DNA of 9,280 bases from NCBI GenBank assembly GCA_002450925.1, contig DKAU01000145.1, positions 1 to 9,280 of the forward strand, read 5' to 3'. The translations under genes and the position numbers were made by a program. Within the stretch, counting starts at the first letter, position 1. Each line of letters begins with the position of its first letter. Positions 6,523 through 9,280 of the stretch are shown here, one piece after another. The notes beneath the pieces are model-generated. The model worked only from the letters and a program-made list of their open reading frames with translations, did not search any database and was not told the DNA's origin. This DNA comes from Thiobacillus sp. UBA6918 (GTDB taxonomy: Bacteria; Pseudomonadota; Gammaproteobacteria; Burkholderiales; Thiobacillaceae).

Positions 6523-6528
6523 TATAAT
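6523..6528 (+). promoter_or_regulatory. Possible -10 box of a promoter for the cyclic-di-GMP gene
   Basis: A perfect TATAAT lies 31 bases before the TTG start of the downstream gene, in the 58-base gap after ybeX. The predicted transcription start near 6535 would give a short leader. No good -35 hexamer lies 16-18 bases upstream (GAGTTG at 17), so it would need an activator or be weak. It is reported because its position fits a separate transcript for the signalling gene. Confidence 0.4.
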
Positions 6529-6549
6529 TCCAGTATTGCTTACTTGAGC

Positions 6550-6553
6550 AGGA
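6550..6553 (+). promoter_or_regulatory. Ribosome-binding site supporting a TTG start at 6560
   Basis: AGGA (6550-6553), within GAGCAGGA, is 6 bases upstream of TTG 6560. The next in-frame ATG is codon 12 (6593), just before the first membrane helix, and has no comparable site, so TTG is favoured. Confidence 0.6.
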
Positions 6554-6559
6554 CCCGTT

Positions 6560-8902
6560 TTGGACATACAGCATTCCCCGCTTTTGGCGTTCATGCGCCG
6601 CTACTGGACAGTAGCGGCCATTGTTGCTGTTGGTGTGCTGTTAATGCTTGCCACATTACAACTGGAGCGACAGCATCGCCGCGACCACTTTTCAAATGAT
6701 TTGATGCTGCGTGCAAACGACGAAGCTGCACGTATCCAGCGCAGCCTGGATATTTCCATAGAGCTGCTTGAGTCAATTGGCGGATTTTTTGACAGTTCAG
6801 AAAAGGTTGAACGAGGGGAATTCAAAAGCTTTGTCGGCGACAGGTTTTCAAGTCACCCCGAGGTTCTGGGTGTGCAATGGGTGCCCCGGGTTGATGACAC
6901 ACAGCGCGCTGCGATAGAGGAAGAACTACGAGCCAATCATCAGGTACTGGGGATCAATGAAGCCGGCACCGATGGGAAACCCGTCAGCGCAAAAAGAAGG
7001 GAAGAGTATTTCCCGGTTTTGTATTCTGTACCGGTGTCTCCAGGGGATCTTGGTTTTGACTTCGCGTCGAAGCCGGAATTGTCCGAAGCAATGGAACTCT
7101 CCGAACGAACAGGAGTACTTCGTGCAAGCGGTGAAGTAACAATTCGCCGAGGCGCAGACTCGGTCAAGGGCATCATTTTTTTACGCCCCGTTTACGGCAA
7201 ACAAACAACCCGGCCGGCAACAAGCAACAAATCGCTTCGGCTGACAGGCTTCGCGACTTCAGCGCTGTATCCGGAAGGCCTCTTTTCCAGCGCCCTTACA
7301 AAGTACAGACCGACTGGACTTGATGTCATGTTGGTGGCGACCGACCTGTCCGGTGGCCACAGCGTCCTTCATTTTCATCCCTCACGTTCGCGCACAGCTC
7401 CCATTCAAGAGCCGTCAGAGGAAGAAATCAAGCGTGACACATACCGCGAAATTGGCATGAAGGTGCCTGGCAGCAATTGGGCACTTATTTTCCGCCCCGC
7501 TCCGGCTTTCTACGAGGAGCATGAGTCAAGCCAGCAGTGGGTAATCATTGCCTTGGGATTGCTGTTGATTGGGGTCAGTGCGGTGGGCCGCGTGAAGAAT
7601 ATCCGTTATACCGAGCAGATACTCAGTCTTGCCAAGACAGATGCGCTGACGGGGCTGGCCAACAGAATGCTGTTTCAGGACCGGCTTCAGCAGGCGCTGG
7701 CACGAGCGGAACGGGAACGTGGCAATCTTGCGGTGCTTTTCCTGGATCTTGATCGTTTCAAACATATCAATGACAGTCTTGGCCATGCGCTTGGCGACGA
7801 GTTGCTCAAGGAAGTCTCGTTGCGCCTTCTTCGCGTGTTGCGCAAGGAAGATACGGTTGCCCGCATGGGGGGTGACGAGTTCATTATCCTGCTTCCTGAG
7901 GTGTCCAGCGATCAGGCACCAGCCGTTCTGGCGGAAAAGCTCCTCGACGTGGTCAGGCAGCCCTATCGAGTTGCTGGCCGAGTCTTTTATTTGTCTGCAA
8001 GCATAGGTATCAGCCTGTATCCGGAGGATGGGGCGGAAGTCGATGCGTTGGTGGCCAATGCCGACGCCGCGATGTACCGCGCGAAATCGAAAGGACGCAA
8101 TACCTACGAGTTCTACAGCAAAGAGCTGACGGAAGCAGCCACTGAACGCTGGCAACTGGAATCCGAATTGCGGCATGCGCTGGAGAACAATGCCATACAA
8201 GTGCGTTATCAGCCCGAAGTCGAACTGAACAGTGGAAGGATCATCGGGGCAGAAGCCTTGGCTTGTTGGGAGCATCCGGAAAGAGGCAGCATTCCTGCGG
8301 AGCGCTTCATTCACATAGCGGAAGAGAGTGGGCTGATTATCGAACTGGGTGAATATGTTCTTGAGCAAGCCTGTCGGCAGACCATGGTCTGGCTGGATGC
8401 CGGGCACCCACTGCGTGTTGCCGTCAATGTTTCCGGCCGTCAGATACAGCGCAGCGATTTTGTTTCAGTTGTTGAAAGAGTCCTTCATGAAACGGGCTTG
8501 CCGCCTGAATACCTTGAACTTGAAGTAACCGAGAGCCTCATCATCGACCACGCCGAGAATGTGGTTGAAGTGCTGATTGCGTTAAGCCGTCTGGGAGTCA
8601 GTTTGTCGATTGACGATTTTGGCGCCGGCTATTCTTCACTTGCCTACCTCAAGCGCTTGCCTATCGATAAGTTGAAAATCGACCGCTCCTTCATCAAGGA
8701 CCTGCCAAAAGATGAAGAGGATGTTGCGATCACTCAGGCTGTTATAGCGCTTGCCAATAGCATGGGCTTGCGGACAATTGCAGAAGGGGTGGAAACATCC
8801 GAGCAGGCCGAGTTTCTGCTTAGAGCAGGGTGCGCTCTTGGTCAGGGTTTCCTGTTCGGCCGGCCAGTAGCTGCGGAAAATTTCACTCTGGAAAGGGTTT
8901 AA
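6560..8902 (+). CDS. Membrane CHASE-GGDEF-EAL cyclic-di-GMP enzyme with altered EAL signature
   Basis: Predicted inner-membrane receptor enzyme for cyclic-di-GMP turnover, 780 residues. Order: cytoplasmic start with FMRRYW, first membrane helix about 15-34, periplasmic CHASE sensor about 55-280 (GVQWVPRVDD, EYFPVLYSVP, LGFDFASKPEL and FLRPVYG are typical CHASE blocks), second helix about 327-344, then GGDEF about 352-516 and EAL about 530-775, with no PAS or HAMP linker. The diguanylate cyclase half looks active: DALTGLANR, metal ligand D396 in FLDLDRFK, and intact GGDEF (437-441). The inhibitory I-site RxxD is intact (R428, D431), five residues before GGDEF. In the phosphodiesterase half, N623, E655 (ELEVTES), D685/D686 (DDFGAGYSS), K706 (LKIDRSFI), E742/E745 (AEGVET) and Q762 are present. 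However, the ExLxR motif reads EALAC (565-569), with Cys for Arg. The TTG start is supported by AGGA upstream. Basic residues before helix 1 and after helix 2 agree with both ends being cytoplasmic. The CHASE ligand is unknown. It is probably its own transcript, ended by the terminator at 8916-8945. Confidence 0.95.
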   Translation: MDIQHSPLLAFMRRYWTVAAIVAVGVLLMLATLQLERQHRRDHFSNDLMLRANDEAARIQRSLDISIELLESIGGFFDSSEKVERGEFKSFVGDRFSSHPEVLGVQWVPRVDDTQRAAIEEELRANHQVLGINEAGTDGKPVSAKRREEYFPVLYSVPVSPGDLGFDFASKPELSEAMELSERTGVLRASGEVTIRRGADSVKGIIFLRPVYGKQTTRPATSNKSLRLTGFATSALYPEGLFSSALTKYRPTGLDVMLVATDLSGGHSVLHFHPSRSRTAPIQEPSEEEIKRDTYREIGMKVPGSNWALIFRPAPAFYEEHESSQQWVIIALGLLLIGVSAVGRVKNIRYTEQILSLAKTDALTGLANRMLFQDRLQQALARAERERGNLAVLFLDLDRFKHINDSLGHALGDELLKEVSLRLLRVLRKEDTVARMGGDEFIILLPEVSSDQAPAVLAEKLLDVVRQPYRVAGRVFYLSASIGISLYPEDGAEVDALVANADAAMYRAKSKGRNTYEFYSKELTEAATERWQLESELRHALENNAIQVRYQPEVELNSGRIIGAEALACWEHPERGSIPAERFIHIAEESGLIIELGEYVLEQACRQTMVWLDAGHPLRVAVNVSGRQIQRSDFVSVVERVLHETGLPPEYLELEVTESLIIDHAENVVEVLIALSRLGVSLSIDDFGAGYSSLAYLKRLPIDKLKIDRSFIKDLPKDEEDVAITQAVIALANSMGLRTIAEGVETSEQAEFLLRAGCALGQGFLFGRPVAAENFTLERV

Positions 8903-8915
8903 GCCTCGCAGGAAT

Positions 8916-8945
8916 AAAAAAAGCGGCCATCCTGGCCGCTTTTTT
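8916..8945. terminator. Bidirectional Rho-independent terminator
   Basis: Stem AGCGGCCA (8922-8929) and TGGCCGCT (8933-8940) with a 3-base loop. It is flanked by seven A (8916-8922) on one side and six T (8940-8945) on the other, so it can end transcription on either strand. It lies 13 bases after the cyclic-di-GMP gene and 19 bases from the stop of the convergent aldolase gene, and so serves both. Confidence 0.93.
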
Positions 8946-8964
8946 GTTTGAACGAATCTGCTGA

Positions 8965-9280
8965 TCAGTTGACCTTGGGATCCAGTTCGCCCTTGTCGTA
9001 ACGCTTCTGCATTTCTTCCAGGTTGAACACTTTCTTGATCTTGCTGGCTTGGCCTGCGGCGCCGAAAGCTTCGTAGCGGGCCTTGCAAATTTCGCTCATG
9101 CCCTTGGTGGCTTCCTTGAGGAACTTGCGCGGGTCGAAGTTGGACTTGTTCTCGGCCAGATGCTTGCGGATGGCGCCGGTGGAGGCCATGCGCAGGTCGG
9201 TGTCGATGTTGACCTTGCGCACGCCGCTCTTGATGCCTTCCACGATTTCGCTGACAGGCACGCCGTAGGTCTGGCCCATG
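8965..9280 (-). CDS. fba: Fructose-bisphosphate aldolase class II, C-terminal part (cut by window edge)
   Basis: Zinc-dependent aldolase that cleaves or forms fructose-1,6-bisphosphate from dihydroxyacetone phosphate and glyceraldehyde-3-phosphate, in glycolysis, gluconeogenesis and the Calvin cycle. Only the last 104 codons are present (stop TGA at 8965-8967), out of about 345-355 in the family; the Met codon at 9277-9279 is internal, and the reading frame runs past the window edge. Diagnostic blocks are GVPVSEIVEGIKSGVRKVNI followed by DTDLRMASTGAIRKHLAEN, then FDPRKFLK, KARYEAFGAAGQASKI and the end KRYDKGELDPKVN. The NIDTDLR sequence and this C-terminal tail mark the class IIB (Calvin-cycle CbbA-like) branch rather than the E. 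coli FbaA branch, which has NIDTDTQ. Whether it serves carbon fixation or ordinary sugar metabolism cannot be told, because the upstream neighbours are outside the window. Confidence 0.95.
   Translation of the reverse strand, partial: MGQTYGVPVSEIVEGIKSGVRKVNIDTDLRMASTGAIRKHLAENKSNFDPRKFLKEATKGMSEICKARYEAFGAAGQASKIKKVFNLEEMQKRYDKGELDPKVN

Noticed and set aside
7526..8407. Antisense open frame of 293 codons within the cyclic-di-GMP gene
   Set aside because: It lies wholly opposite conserved GGDEF/EAL coding sequence, has no recognisable domain, and is explained by codon bias of the sense gene.
1..9280. Insertion sequences, CRISPR array, prophage or toxin-antitoxin genes
   Set aside because: No direct repeats with spacers, transposase or integrase motifs, or attachment duplications next to the tRNA were seen; genes are compactly arranged housekeeping and signalling genes.

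Overview
The window reads as ordinary chromosome of a Gram-negative bacterium, most likely a betaproteobacterium (Nitrosomonadales/Burkholderiales-like). This is inferred from the miaB-ybeZ-ybeY-ybeX gene order, the betaproteobacterial style of the YbeY and class II fructose-bisphosphate aldolase sequences, moderate to high GC, and a membrane CHASE-GGDEF-EAL protein. No database was searched, so the taxonomic call is tentative. I see no mobile element, phage gene or CRISPR array.

Layout. (1) Bases 1-155: the last 33 codons of a plus-strand gene with a Pro/Ala-rich tail (possibly ubiK), then a perfect 10-bp terminator hairpin. (2) Bases 174-2611, minus strand: a translationally coupled pair, a GCS2-family carboxylate-amine (glutamate-cysteine-like) ligase followed by a zinc-dependent aspartoacylase/succinylglutamate desuccinylase-family hydrolase. 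One enzyme of the pair would make an amide bond and the other would break one; substrate unknown. (3) Bases 2722-2842, plus: a near-consensus sigma-70 promoter driving elongator tRNA-Met(CAT). (4) Bases 2883-6501, plus: the RNA-maintenance and translation cluster miaB (tRNA methylthiolation), ybeZ (PhoH-like ATPase), ybeY (rRNA-maturation endoribonuclease) and ybeX/corC (CBS-domain protein). The genes are tightly packed; a 12-bp inverted repeat straddles the ybeY stop codon. (5) Bases 6560-8902, plus: a 780-residue CHASE-GGDEF-EAL cyclic-di-GMP enzyme in the position where lnt often follows ybeX. (6) Bases 8916-8945: a bidirectional terminator between this gene and the convergent 3' end of a class II fructose-bisphosphate aldolase (8965 to the window edge, minus).

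How the genes work together. The tRNA gene and the miaB-ybeX block all concern translation, and with no obvious separate promoter before miaB the tRNA promoter may also feed miaB. The cyclic-di-GMP gene has its own ribosome-binding site and a TATAAT box, so it is probably a separate signalling unit. Its GGDEF domain and inhibitory site look intact, but the EAL signature has Cys where Arg is expected. The items most worth a second look are the ligase/hydrolase pair, the altered EAL motif, the hairpin over the ybeY stop, and the A-C mismatch closing the anticodon stem of the tRNA. Nothing here is clearly a new system.
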